Below, in pieces: positions 9,971-64,000 of a DNA stretch of 64,000 bases (the first letter of the stretch is position 1; the number at the start of each line of letters is the position of its first letter). The notes beneath the pieces are model-generated. The model made no database searches and was not told the origin of the DNA. It was given only the letters and a program-made list of their open reading frames with translations. The position numbers were made by a program, and so were the translations under genes. This stretch comes from Sarcophilus harrisii (Eukaryota > Chordata > Mammalia > Dasyuromorphia > Dasyuridae). The stretch spans positions 57,376,539-57,440,538 of the forward strand of contig NC_045427.1 of assembly GCF_902635505.1 (NCBI RefSeq), written 5' to 3'.

Positions 9971-11167
9971 ATGAGGCTGAGGAGGAAGGCGGACGCTGCA
10001 CTCACCCTGCTCCTGGCCACCGCGCTCTGTCTGCTCCTCTACTCGCAGCGCGAGCAGGGGCCCCCCGCGGGCAGCCTGGCCGGCGGCCGGCCCCGGATGG
10101 CCGCCGGGCCGGCCCCTCCGCCCTTGCCCACGCGCCCTGGCTGGGGACCGCAGGTGGTGCGCGCCTTCCCGGCGGCCGGGGCCGAGCAGGCCGCCTACGA
10201 GGGGGACACGCCGCCGCCCCCGACGCCCTCGGGGCCCTTCGACTTCCGGCGTTACCTGCGGGACAAGGACAAGAGGCGCTTCCCGCTGCTCATCAATCAG
10301 CCGCAGAAGTGCAGGGGGCTTCCGGGCGGCCCGGGGCCGGACCTGCTCATCGCCGTGAAGTCCGTGGCCGCGGACTTCGAGCGGAGGGAGGTCGTGCGGA
10401 AGACCTGGGGGGCCGAGGGGGAGGTGCGCGGGGCGCGGGTGCGCCGGGTCTTCCTGCTGGGGATCCCCCGGGGCCGGGCCGGGGCGCAGGCCCAGGAGGG
10501 CCTGCTGCGGGCCGAGGGTCTGGCCTACGGGGACATCCTGCTCTGGGCCTTTGACGACACCTTCTTCAACCTGACCCTGAAGGAAATCCACTTCCTGGAC
10601 TGGGCGTCCGCCTTTTGCCCCGACGCGCGCTTCGTGTTCAAGGGCGACGACGACGTGTTCGTGCACATGGAGAACCTGCTCGAGTTCGTAGCGACCCGGG
10701 ACCCGTCCCAGGACCTTCTGGCCGGGGACGTGATCCTGCAGGCGCGGCCCATCCGCGCTCGGGAGAGCAAATACTACATCCCCGAGGGCGTGTACGGGCT
10801 GGGCGCCTACCCGGCCTACGCGGGAGGCGGGGGCTTCGTGCTGTCCGGGGCCACGCTCCGGAGGCTGGCGGCGGCCTGCGCTCAGGTGGAGCTCTTCCCC
10901 ATCGACGACGTCTTCCTGGGCATGTGCTTGCAGCGCCTGCGCCTGGCGCCCGAGCCGCACCAGGCGTTCCGCACCTTCGGCATCGAGCGGCCCTCGGCCG
11001 CCCCGCACCTGCGCACCTTCGACCCCTGTTTCTACCGCGAGCTGGTGCTGGTGCACGGGCTGTCGGCAGCCGACATCTGGCTCATGTGGCAGATGCTGCA
11101 CGCGGTGCCAGGGCCCGACTGCGCTCGAAGGCGCACGGCCCCGAAGCCCTTCCGCTGGGGCTCTTAG
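9971..11167 (+). CDS. B3GNT9: Beta-1,3-N-acetylglucosaminyltransferase 9
   Basis: This complete single-exon coding region of 398 codons specifies a type II Golgi membrane glycosyltransferase of family GT31. Family members transfer GlcNAc in beta-1,3 linkage from UDP-GlcNAc; the acceptor of this member is poorly known. A short basic N-terminus is followed by a hydrophobic signal-anchor at about residues 9-24 ([16 protein letters not shown]), a Pro/Ala-rich stem, then the catalytic domain from [15 protein letters not shown]. The metal-binding DXD motif is DDD at 226-228 in [10 protein letters not shown] second conserved acidic motif is IDDVFLGMC at 311-319. N200-L-T is a potential N-glycosylation site. 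The ATG has A at -3. The gene follows TRADD on the same strand and converges on PHAF1, as in other mammals. Confidence 0.95.
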   Translation: MRLRRKADAALTLLLATALCLLLYSQREQGPPAGSLAGGRPRMAAGPAPPPLPTRPGWGPQVVRAFPAAGAEQAAYEGDTPPPPTPSGPFDFRRYLRDKDKRRFPLLINQPQKCRGLPGGPGPDLLIAVKSVAADFERREVVRKTWGAEGEVRGARVRRVFLLGIPRGRAGAQAQEGLLRAEGLAYGDILLWAFDDTFFNLTLKEIHFLDWASAFCPDARFVFKGDDDVFVHMENLLEFVATRDPSQDLLAGDVILQARPIRARESKYYIPEGVYGLGAYPAYAGGGGFVLSGATLRRLAAACAQVELFPIDDVFLGMCLQRLRLAPEPHQAFRTFGIERPSAAPHLRTFDPCFYRELVLVHGLSAADIWLMWQMLHAVPGPDCARRRTAPKPFRWGS

Positions 11168-13780
11168 CGGCCGAGCCAGGGGTGGGAGCGGAGGAGGGGC
11201 ACAGTGTTAAAGAGCTGGGGTCCTCCCAGCCCTGCCGCGCGCGAACATCTCCGAACCCTATTTCCTTGCCTGTAAAACGAAGGCCTTTGCTTGCTGGTAA
11301 CAAGCTCACTTTTAATTATCTGGTCCTTGGATGTCAGCAGAGCCGAAGGAAAACTTGTTGACACCAATTCTCACCTTGTTAATCTTTTAAAGCTCTGTCC
11401 GAGGCACTTGAGATGGACAAAAGCCGGCTGGTCTCTTCCTTCAAGGATCTCACATGAATAATGAAATACAAAGGGGGAGCCTCCCCGTTAGGTGGAATAC
11501 CATTCGGACCCACAAGAATCTCCAACATGGAGAGTTCGTGCTCGAATGGCTTGAGCTGAGCTTTCTGCCAAGGACCTCTGGGTAGGCCCATTAACGTTCC
11601 CACTGGTCCAACCTGGACTGCCCAGTAGCTTCACACAAGTCTGTTTCTCAAATGCTGGACTGCAAAGCTAGGTCTAGAGGAATTGGCCCAGCCAGGTCAT
11701 CAGCCAGTCACAAAAGGGGAGGGCGCCCAGGGCAGCTTTTGGCATAGAGCCAGGAATCTCAACCGCATTTTCTGAGCTTTGAGGGAAGCCAGTCTGCCTT
11801 TCCATACCCCATCTCATCCCACACCTTAACTCTCTTCACCTTATTTGGAAGCTGCCCCCTGACAAATATCCAATTCTTGCTCTAGATTATTTTTGTGCGA
11901 GACAATTGGGGTTAAGTGACATGCCTAGGGTCATACTAGGGTTGTGTCCTTGGGTGGATTTGAACTCGGGTCTTCCTGACTCCAGGGGTGAGGGCAACAG
12001 CATTGGCAGGATCCAGCTTGGAGAAGGCAGCCTACTCCCTAGGCTTACTTCTGTATGGAGAAAGGTGCTTTTGCACATTTGGCTGTATGTATGTGAATGT
12101 AGAGCTCCTTAATGCTCTCCGCTTCTAAAGATCCTGGTTTTCTCCCTGAACATCTGCTGTCATCCTTTCTAACTTCATGTAAGCCTCAAATACATAGTGG
12201 CTTGGATAGAGAATTTGGTCAGAGGGGAGGGACTTACAGGTCAGTCTTTTCAGGGCTAGTGCTATTTCCTCTACAATTACTTTCTGAGTGACTGTGGATA
12301 GGTCTTTATTATGTGCATCTTCTCTATCTGGAACTCTTAAAGAGTGCAGGGCTTTTTTTTTTTTTTTGCTTTTTCTTTGTATCCAGGACACTTAACCCAG
12401 TGTTAAGTTTTTATAATATGACACATAATGCTTAATGAAAGTTTCTTGATCGACAATCCCCCCAAATCCTTGTATGGATTTTGAAATACTTTAACCTACC
12501 TGTCCCTCCCTCTCCCCCTTACTATATTGATCTAATTCAGGCTAACATAAGTAGACTTCCAAGTAGATTTCCTAGAGGAACATTTTGGACATCTGTCTTA
12601 AATTTCAACACCTTCTGCAAGAATCAGGACCAGGTAATGTGGAATATAAGAACATCAAAGATTTAGGGCACTACAAAGTTGAGGAAAGAGTGGTCCAGAG
12701 AGGTTAACTCCCCCAATTTGAGCAGCACAGCCATTAAAACCCAGGTCTTTGGACTTCAAGCATTCTTGCTACTGTATCACAGTTGGCTCTGGAAGTGAAG
12801 TCAGGAGTCATTTCCCTTATCTGAGAAATGGACCAGCAGAAGTTTTAGTTCCTACGGTCAGTAGCAAAATTTACTGATTTAAGGGGCTCCTTCCCTCCCA
12901 CAACCTTTCATTTTGGGGGTAGGGTTTGCATTCCCTCTATCAGAGTCCCGTCTCCCCATCCCTGTCTACTTCTCCCAGGGCCTTGTACACAAAGTAGTTA
13001 TTTAATTAATTTATTGAACTGAAAATTGTCCCAGAACCTTAGTAATCTATAGACTCCTGGAGAAATGGCCAGAACTCTCACTTATTGGCAGATCTAGTAT
13101 TTTTCTTGGAGGAACTAGACTTAAGAGTGTGGATACTTGGAACAGGACAAAGAGGTGGGTACAGGGTCAACTTTGGGTGAGTTCTACTCACTATGAAAAG
13201 CCACTGGTGATCTGGGCTCCAGGACGAGAGCTTGGCAACAATAACTGTGACTGGGGTAAGGTCTAGTTTGGAAGGAAGAAGCTGGCCTAGTTCAGTCCTT
13301 TATAGGAGCCAAGAAGCTGGGAGGTGGGTGGGCTGATTTGAAGTCTGACATAATCTATGGTGTGAGAAGCTGAGAACAGACAAGTTCCCCCACAGCAAGC
13401 AGCTAGGCTTGCTGGAAGCTTGAGGAACATAACTATTTCCCACCTGGTGATAAAGTAATGACGGTGGAGCACAGGAACATTTCACAGCTAAGAGACAAGG
13501 AAAGACCCTTGAAAAAGCAGCATCACATTTCTGGGCCCTTCCACATTGACAGGAAGGGAATACCCATCTTGGGTATTCCCTGACCTTTATGCACCCGAAG
13601 ACACTGGTTCAAATGCTATGGCCACAGGGAGAGGTAGCCAGACTCCCAACTGAGCTAAGTTTCTGGCAGGTACAAGAATCTGACCTCCCATGTCAAAGGC
13701 TCCCAGGGGACCTCTGTGGTTCCATTCCCAGAAAGCACCAAAAGGACATGACCAAGAAGCAATGATACCTAGTCACTGTG
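11168..13780. other. B3GNT9 3-prime flank and intergenic DNA
   Basis: The start must hold the B3GNT9 3-prime UTR, but no clear AATAAA or ATTAAA was found close to the stop. A reverse SINE fragment lies at 11890-12000 (GGTTAAGTGACATGCCTAGG, GGATTTGAACTCGGGTCTTC). MIR-like sequence occurs near 12690-12790. No other exon is recognised. Confidence 0.5.
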
Positions 13781-13815
13781 CTGTGCACCAGCCAGTGCCC
13801 AAGGGAGAGCCCCGC

Positions 13816-13821
13816 TTTATT
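13816..13821 (-). terminator. Candidate PHAF1 polyadenylation signal 2
   Basis: A second minus-strand AATAAA is followed downstream by GGCTGGTGCACAG-type sequence. It could be an alternative or the main end. Confidence 0.4.
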
Positions 13822-13967
13822 AGCCTTTCAGGACACACATATCTCTGGGGAATGTACAAGGGCTACAGAACCAAGGCGATTAAAGGCGAGGAGGGATAGC
13901 AGGGAGAGCCAGCAGGCAGGGAATCAGGCAAGGGGTCACCTTCAAGAGAGGTAGCTCCTAATAGTCC

Positions 13968-13973
13968 TTTATT
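13968..13973 (-). terminator. Candidate PHAF1 polyadenylation signal 1
   Basis: AATAAA on the minus strand (TTTATT on plus) lies about 1.6 kb after the stop. It is the first hexamer met after the stop codon. Confidence 0.5.
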
Positions 13974-14074
13974 TCCTTGGCCCTTGGCAGGTAGATTCCC
14001 AATTGTGGTTTCAGTCAGACAGTCTAGAATGTCACAGCCCATAGGAAGATGACAAAGTAACAGGAATCCCATAA

Positions 14075-14116
14075 GCACACACTCACACACGCACACACAC
14101 ACGCACGCACATGCAC
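14075..14116. repeat. (CA)n microsatellite in the PHAF1 3-prime UTR
   Basis: An imperfect CACACA/CACGCA tract. On the PHAF1 transcript it is a GU-rich stretch, close to the second half of the UTR. Confidence 0.9.
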
Positions 14117-15565
14117 ACTTTTCCCCTGCTCCTGGATCCAAAAACATTAGGTTCCAGTCTACTATCTCATTCATCAGTAAACTATTTAGGATTATACTGT
14201 ACATGAGTTAAAGTTACAAAAAATGTCTTATTTACAAAAATCTGTACACACATTTGAAAAACCTCACAAAATTGTTGTCTATGTATCACAAGTTGCTACA
14301 TCAAAATATTAAAAATGGGATAAAATTATACATTTCTTGTCAATTTGTTTTTTTTTCCTCTCTCCTAAAAAGGGTTAATTATTTTTAGAGACTCTACTTT
14401 CCCCAAAGAGACCTGTATAGGGGGTTCCAACTCCCCGGGCCAGCTGGAAGAGTATGTCAGTGTCTTCGGGTTAGAGGCCTTTTCAGACGGGCTTAGGGGG
14501 AACAAACTGTACAGAATGCTGAAATGTAACAGAGGGAAAGGATGTCTTTGGCGAAAACTTTGGCGTGAAATAAAAAATGCAGAGGGAATGGAGGGATGAA
14601 AACATGCCAGGAGAGGGCAGCTCCTCATTCCTCTGCTTTCCCCTCCTTGACAGCAGGGGCTCAAGCTCTGGGGTCCTAAGTGGTCCTAGAACCATTGAGG
14701 AGACTCTGTCCTGGGCCAGGGTTGGCTTACACTGAAAGAGAAAAGGAAAACAACGGAAAAGATGGACCATTCTGGCAATGATAGTTTCATGGGAAGGGAG
14801 GAATGGAAACAGAATGGGATCACTTGCTCTTCAAGATGTGTTTCTATCTAAGTTTTAAAGCGCATCTAAGTGGAATCCTAACCTGGCCACCAGCCAGTTC
14901 AGGCCACAGAAGAACCTCTTCAAGGTTAATGCAGTTAGTTATCAAGTCATTAAAGTGGATGTAGTGCAAATGTCACAATCAAGTAATACGCACATGCGAC
15001 TTGCTTGTAGTTTGAAAGTTACACAGAGATTCACACGGTGCCACAGGTCAGGACATATATGCACATTTGTCCCCTGGGGCCCCAGGATGACCGTGTATGT
15101 TCTCTCTATGTAGATATAGGATTTTATGTATAAGTAGATATAACTTTGCTTTCTTAAATGTGACTACTACATCAACACGGCAACACAAACGCACAGACTA
15201 ATTGATACCTGTGTCCAGATGCTTCAGAGTTCAGAGTTTGTGCTTCTAAATCTTTGCAGTCACTTTGTGCCCTCAGCAGTTGTGCCCCCCTGCCCACCCC
15301 ACCCTATCACCTTCCTGCCAGGGAAGAAGAAGAAATCAGCCCCTGGAGGCTGGGCTGATTGGGCCAAGTCCTCCTACCACTAGCTTCAGTTCCTTTACCA
15401 CGGCTTCCACGTTGCAGGGAAGAGTTGGGGGCTACCCGCTCTGCGCTGCCACTAGGAGGGTCAAAAGAAAGAAAAACCCCCTCAGTGTTCCCTTCTCCAC
15501 AAGGGGCAGCAAGTCAAGGCACGCTGTACGGTCAGGCCTGGGGAGAGCTGAGGAGGAGGTGTCCT

Positions 15566-59946
<44,381 letters not shown>

Positions 59947-60240
59947 TGGCCCGGCCGGCCGGGCTGTGGCGGGGCCCGGGTCTCGGTCTCGGGGGGCGCG
60001 GGGCGGCTTCCCGCGGCTGCTCGGCCCGAGCTGGGGGAAGGCAAAGTGCTGAGGCCGCTGGCTTCTCTCTGGGCTCCCGCTGAGCCGGCCCGGGACCCCG
60101 GTCCCGCCTCCTTCCCTAGCACCGCCGGCCAGGTCCGGCCAGCCCGCAGACGCCCCTTCCCTTCTCTCACCTCCCCTCCCCTCACCGGCAACAGCGGCTG
60201 AGGATGCGGCAAAAACGCCGTGCGACTACCGTAAAGCGCA
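59947..60240 (-). other. PHAF1: PHAF1 5-prime leader with a possible short intron
   Basis: A good acceptor (TTTGCCTTCCCCCAG, exon resuming at 60030) and a good donor (TTGCCG then GTGAGG, exon ending at 60186) would remove 60031-60185, a 155-bp leader intron. Alternatively the leader is unspliced. Neither option affects the coding frame. Confidence 0.45.
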
Positions 60241-60749
60241 CGGAGGCGGGGAAAGGGGCGGGACTAGCTCGGGGGCGGGGCCTGGACTGAATCGCGCCTT
60301 GGCGGGGGGGGGGGAGAGACGCGGCGTGGGGAGGAGGAAAAGGAGGAGGCGGGGCTGGCGTCTGCCTTAGGGAGGAGTAGGAAAGACTTTACCATCGAAA
60401 GGGGGACACAGGGCTGAACCATTGGGCGGCCCTGCCGGGGAGCTGACGCGGCGCATGCGTAATACCCAGCAGTTCGGCCGCGACCGGGCGGATGGGGGGG
60501 AGGGGCGGCGGTCCGGGCGCAGGCGCAAAGGGCAGAGTGAACGCCGATCGCCCTGCATCGCTGGGGCTGTCCCCTCGGGCACCCCCTTCTCTCTGTCCCT
60601 TAACCCCCGGACTTTTCCCCTCGCTTCTGGGAAGAGACGGCTCTTCCCCTTATGCACACCCCGTCAGCAGATCTTTCCCCTCCCCCGCTCTCCTCGCTCC
60701 ACCCCCGCGCCCTTCCCCGCAGCCTGCTCCTCTCCTTTCTCTCTTAATA

Positions 60750-60960
60750 GCCACTAGAGGGCGCAGTTGGGAAAGATCTGAGTTCGAATTTTCCCAAAGA
60801 CACTTAATAGCTGCTCTCTATCTCAGTTTCTTCATCTGTTAAATGGGCATCATGGCACAACTCAGTGAGTGGTTCAGAAAATTGCGTGAAATCCCTATTT
60901 TGCAAACGTTTAACCACTATCTAATGCTCGCTACTATTGTCAAGGGAAACAAAGCTGGTA
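60750..60960 (+). repeat. Marsupial SINE upstream of PHAF1
   Basis: The head CACTAGAGGGCGCAGTTGGG, the box GATCTGAGTTCGAATTTTCC, the core TCTCAGTTTCTTCATCTGTT and a diverged tail with TGCAAACGTTTAACCACTAT. Confidence 0.75.
60751..60766 (+). promoter_or_regulatory. CTCF-like motif upstream of PHAF1, in a SINE head
   Basis: CCACTAGAGGGCGCAG is a close CTCF-core match about 500 bp upstream of the inferred PHAF1 start. It coincides with the head of a SINE copy (60750-60960), whose usual sequence GCAGCTAGGTGGCGCAGTGG is itself CTCF-like. Confidence 0.55.
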
Positions 60961-61259
60961 CTACCCTCCGCATTTAGGCTGCAGTTTTATTTCTCATGAC
61001 ATGAATCCATCTCCAAACATTCCTGCTTGGAGAAAGACGTGTCCAGGCTAACACATAACCCTCTCCATTCCTCCCTGACTTCTGACACGACTCTGCCCCA
61101 AAAGAATTTAAGGTAACATTTATGGGAATCTTGAATAAGGAAAAATATCTTAAAGTAAAACCCCAGTTTAATATTACAATAGCCTCCAAATTGCCATCCT
61201 TTTGCTCCAGGATTACTTTGCTTCTCTAGAGTTGTTGGTCTTTCTGACTTTTCATGATC
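60961..61259. other. Upstream flank, no gene recognised
   Basis: Unique sequence between two SINE copies. The minus-strand frames here are short and unsupported. CBFB, the expected next gene by synteny, is not visible. Confidence 0.5.
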
Positions 61260-61455
61260 CCATTTTTTTTTTGGCAAACTGAAGCGGTTTATCGTTATTT
61301 CCTTCTTCAGCCCATTTTACAGATGAGAAAACTGAGTCACAGTTAAGTGACTTGCCCGGGGTCAACACAGCTAGTGAGTGCTTGAGGCAGGATTAGAACT
61401 CAGATTTCCTTGACTCTAGCTCCTATTTGCTGTGCTACCTAATGGTCCCTTAGGA
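61260..61455 (-). repeat. Marsupial SINE, reverse orientation
   Basis: CATTTTACAGATGAGAAAAC, TTAAGTGACTTGCCCGGGGT, AGGATTAGAACTCAGATTTC and CTTGACTCTAGCTCCTATTT run in reversed SINE order and end in GCTACCTAATGGTCCC. Confidence 0.8.
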
Positions 61456-61859
61456 TATACTGTAATTTACTGGCTTCAAGGCATAGAAAAAATTGCCCCT
61501 TAATCCTAATTCACCCCGCAATCCAAACCATTCGATATGGTTTTCACCTCCAATCATCTCTGGAATCGGTCCCTTTCTCTTTCAGTTCACAAAAATCACC
61601 ATTCAAAATCAGGGGCTCATTCCAAGGGCTACAGAAATTTGCCTCCCTCCTTCAAGTTTTTCCTCGTTCTGATCCATCTATACAGCTACCCTTGGAGTGC
61701 CCTTAGCCTGTAACTGTCCTCAGTCAGCTCGCACGGACATAGGTTTGAAAGGGACTTCGGGGGACAGGGAAGGTCCCTTATAGATGAACTGAAGGTTAGA
61801 TGGCTTCTGCCAAATCACGGAGGTGTGGAGTCAGAGGCACTGTTTGAGCCTAGGTCCAG

Positions 61860-61990
61860 CCTGGTGGTGCCACGGTACACAGAGCATTGGGCCTCTACTC
61901 AGGAAGGTTCATTTTCCGAACCTTCGGAACTTCCATTTTCCGGAGTTCAGATGAGCCTCAGACACTTACTAGCACTGTTGATGGGGTTCT
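61860..61990 (+). repeat. Marsupial SINE fragment
   Basis: GGTGCCACGGTACACAGAGC, ATTGGGCCTCTACTCAGGAA and AGTTCAGATGAGCCTCAGAC, ACTTACTAGC. It carries an internal repeat of CATTTTCCG near 61911 and 61935. Confidence 0.65.
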
Positions 61991-62019
61991 AGTGACAGTC
62001 AGAGAGTTGAGGGAATCCC

Positions 62020-62520
62020 CTTTTGGTCAGCGCAGGTCCTTCCGGAAAGAATTCACAAACCTGAAGAGTTTTAAGTGGCAAAAATGGAAGTTTATTGTTG
62101 GATGAGAAGTCAGCTTTACTAGAAAAACGGACTTCTTCAGTGGCAAAGTCCTAATAGGGAAATGGAGGCTGGCACTGAGAAGAGAATGCCTTCTCAGGGG
62201 ACAGGAGTGCTGGCAGGCAACAATGCTCTACTGCAGATTTCTGCAAAGAAATGAGGAGCAGAAACCTATTTTATGAGTAGATGTTGGCAGGAGGCTGGGA
62301 GCAGTTTGAACTGATCAGACCAGGGTCTCCAGATTGAAATTACTTTGAAGGCCTTTTCAGCCTGAATTTGAATGGAGATCCAGCTATCGGTGGAGGTGAT
62401 TTGCCTTAGAAATGCCCCAGCCTGAGAAACTCCCTCACAGACTCCTGGGAGGGTCAGGAATCAAAGGGGACAGAATTTCAGTGTTAATTTTACAGATCAA
62501 AAGGGAACACAGTTTCACAC
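62020..62520 (-). mobile_element. Probable solo LTR, reverse orientation
   Basis: On the minus strand a TATA-like ATAAAATAGG (near 62265-62275) is followed by AATAAA at 62096-62091 and a GTTTGTGAATTCTTTCCGG-type end. This is the spacing of an LTR U3-R-U5. No internal retroviral genes are present. Boundaries are approximate and the family is not assigned. It appears to have inserted next to an L2 tail. Confidence 0.55.
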
Positions 62521-62529
62521 CCCAATCAG

Positions 62530-62800
62530 TGTGACTGAGCAAATAAAGTCCTTCACTAATATGGCTCCATCCCACTTTTCTATCTTTATCACACCTTTCA
62601 AGGGTCTAGCCAAACAACTTTCCCCCCACCTCTCTCCCATCTCCAGGCAGTTGTCCTGACTGTGGAATCCTCTTCACATTGGAATCCTTAGTTTTCTTGG
62701 AGGCTCAGCTCAAATACTGTTTTTTGTGAGAAGGGTTTACTGATCCTTTCTGTTGGAGGGACCTCCTGACATCTCCCCCAATTCTCTTGTATTTATCTTG
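62530..62800 (+). mobile_element. L2 3-prime end
   Basis: GTCCTTCACTAATATGGCTC, CTGACTGTGGAATCCTCTTC, TGGAGGCTCAGCTCAAATAC and AGAAGGGTTTACTGATCCTT follow the L2 ORF2 end and tail. Confidence 0.75.
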
Positions 62801-62809
62801 TGTTTTTAT

Positions 62810-62915
62810 GTGTGTGTGTGTGTGTGTGTGTGTGTATGGAAAGAAAGAGGAAGAGAAAGAAAGGGAAGAAAAGGGGAAAGGGAGAAAGAAATTATATATA
62901 TATATATTTTAGCTA
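62810..62915. repeat. (TG)n, purine tract and (TA)n cluster
   Basis: About 12 TG units (62810-62836) are followed by a GAAAGAGG-type purine tract and a short (AT)n at 62892-62908. Confidence 0.9.
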
Positions 62916-64000
62916 CTCTCCCAACTCACTTATACTGACCAGGGCAGTCCCCAAAACTCTTTTACCATATCTCTTCCCCTCCCTGACCACATGTACACCA
63001 CCAGTTCTAAGGATAATCCCTAAGAATTTAAGAGTAGTTTTTTGAATTCTATATAGTTCATGAGCCCCCCTACTAGTATGCTTTATCTTATTATTATGAA
63101 TTTAGCTTCTCTAATTTTGCACATCATGTTTCTAGGGACTATTTGTGTCTGACCTTTGGCAGAGCATTCTGAGCTCATATTGGTGTGATCAGCTATAGTT
63201 GGACAAACTGTAATCGATTCTAACATAGTGGTGTCATTTTGATCCTCTTCAAGTTCAAAAGACAACAACTAACCAGCCAACTAATTATGAGTTTATATCA
63301 GCTAGACTTAGCGAACTTTGGAAATGAGTATTTACTATGAGAGTATACTTGATAGAAAACATCCCCTCTGAGCCCCCAAAAGACACACTCTTCCATGAGG
63401 ATATACAGAATCAAAGGGAAATTGGGGTCAAATTTAGAGAGTACATGTAGCATAGGGGTAACGCATGGCTCCTGAGAGTCCTTTTGCTAGAGTTTTCAAA
63501 ATATTCCTCTTAGGGAATGATAGATTTTTTTCCTGCTAGGCTCCTTGAAGAGCCTTGAATTTACCTTGATTCATTCTGTCCAGTTGAGCCTCAGATTCTA
63601 TTACATACACTGCCATGAGATTTTTAAGGGACAGGAAGAAGTCCCAAATCTGAAGTTCACAAATCACCCTCTGGTTAAGAGAGGGAAGGGAGGAGACTGA
63701 GACCAGAGCTGAATACTCCTCACCTCCCTCCAAGTGATTCCTTCCCCAGGGCTTGGTTGGAATGAGTCTTCCCCATTTTAACAGATGTTTTAATCTTTGG
63801 ATTCTGAATTGACTTGTTATTTTATACAAATTTCCTAGAGCATAACCATTCCTCAATAAATCTAAGACACACTTGCTTTGTGGCACAGTTTCATTTCATT
63901 TATGACTTCTAAATTGATCGAATGATCAATCGATCACTTCTGAAACCTATGATTTATCAATTAATATATAGACCTTCATTCCTAGCTTATACCTCTGATT
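62916..64000. other. Window end, no gene recognised
   Basis: Unique AT-rich sequence. The minus-strand frame 63536-63886 has no splice or family support. A short palindromic patch (ATCGAATGATCAATCGATCA) lies near 63917-63936. Confidence 0.4.

Larger units (their letters stand above)
13790..15565 (-). other. PHAF1: PHAF1 3-prime UTR (end approximate)
   Basis: On the minus strand the sequence after the PHAF1 stop (15566) runs to two AATAAA signals, at 13973-13968 and 13821-13816. The UTR would be about 1.6-1.8 kb. It contains a (CA)n tract on the plus strand (14075-14115). No repeat element of recognised type interrupts it, which fits a constrained UTR. The cleavage site is not determined. Confidence 0.55.

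Noticed and set aside
9743-11101. 452-codon minus-strand reading frame over B3GNT9
   Set aside because: It is the antisense shadow of a GC-rich coding exon with strong codon bias; no start context or family similarity.
14365-14770. Two minus-strand frames of 95-99 codons
   Set aside because: They lie within the PHAF1 3-prime UTR after its stop codon, with no independent support.
15440-15460. Possible fourth CTCF motif (CCACTAGGAGGG)
   Set aside because: An A interrupts the constrained G run and the match is clearly weaker than the three reported.

Overview
The window is vertebrate nuclear DNA, almost certainly from a marsupial. It has large introns with canonical GT-AG splice sites, CpG-island promoters, and dense interspersed repeats. 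The repeats include many copies of a tRNA-derived SINE with the marsupial-style head (GCAGCTAGGTGG-type start, then AGTTCAAAT), MIR-like CORE-SINEs, L2 and L1 3-prime ends, and two probable solo LTRs. The species cannot be fixed from the sequence alone.

Layout. Positions 1-4400 (+): the 3-prime part of TRADD, with three coding exons at 2329-2609, 2750-2948 and 3591-3913. The exon(s) carrying the start codon are not seen and probably lie before base 1. Positions 4400-8400: repeat-rich intergenic DNA. Positions 8400-11167 (+): B3GNT9, with a CpG-island promoter, an inferred untranslated first exon and one complete 398-codon coding exon. Positions 11168-13800: intergenic. Positions 13800-60240 (-): PHAF1 (C16orf70/MYTHO), complete. 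All 16 coding exons could be placed and they join in frame to 422 codons. The gene converges on B3GNT9 and its CpG-island promoter lies at 59300-60480. Positions 60480-64000: upstream flank with a SINE carrying a CTCF-like motif, an L2 tail and a solo LTR.

The order TRADD - B3GNT9 - PHAF1 matches the mammalian block on human 16q22.1. The three genes serve different processes: TNF-receptor signalling, Golgi glycosylation and autophagosome formation. They do not form a pathway here; the linkage is conserved synteny.

No new multi-gene system was found. The most unusual items are: an uninterrupted run of exactly 150 C (poly-G on the PHAF1 sense strand) 48 bases inside PHAF1 intron 1, which may be an assembly artefact; a perfect 60-bp duplicate of a TRADD exon-intron junction offset by exactly 460 bp; a nearly perfect 76/74-bp inverted repeat about 820 bp apart in PHAF1 intron 8, beside an unrecognised reading frame; and three CTCF-like motifs in the same orientation across PHAF1.
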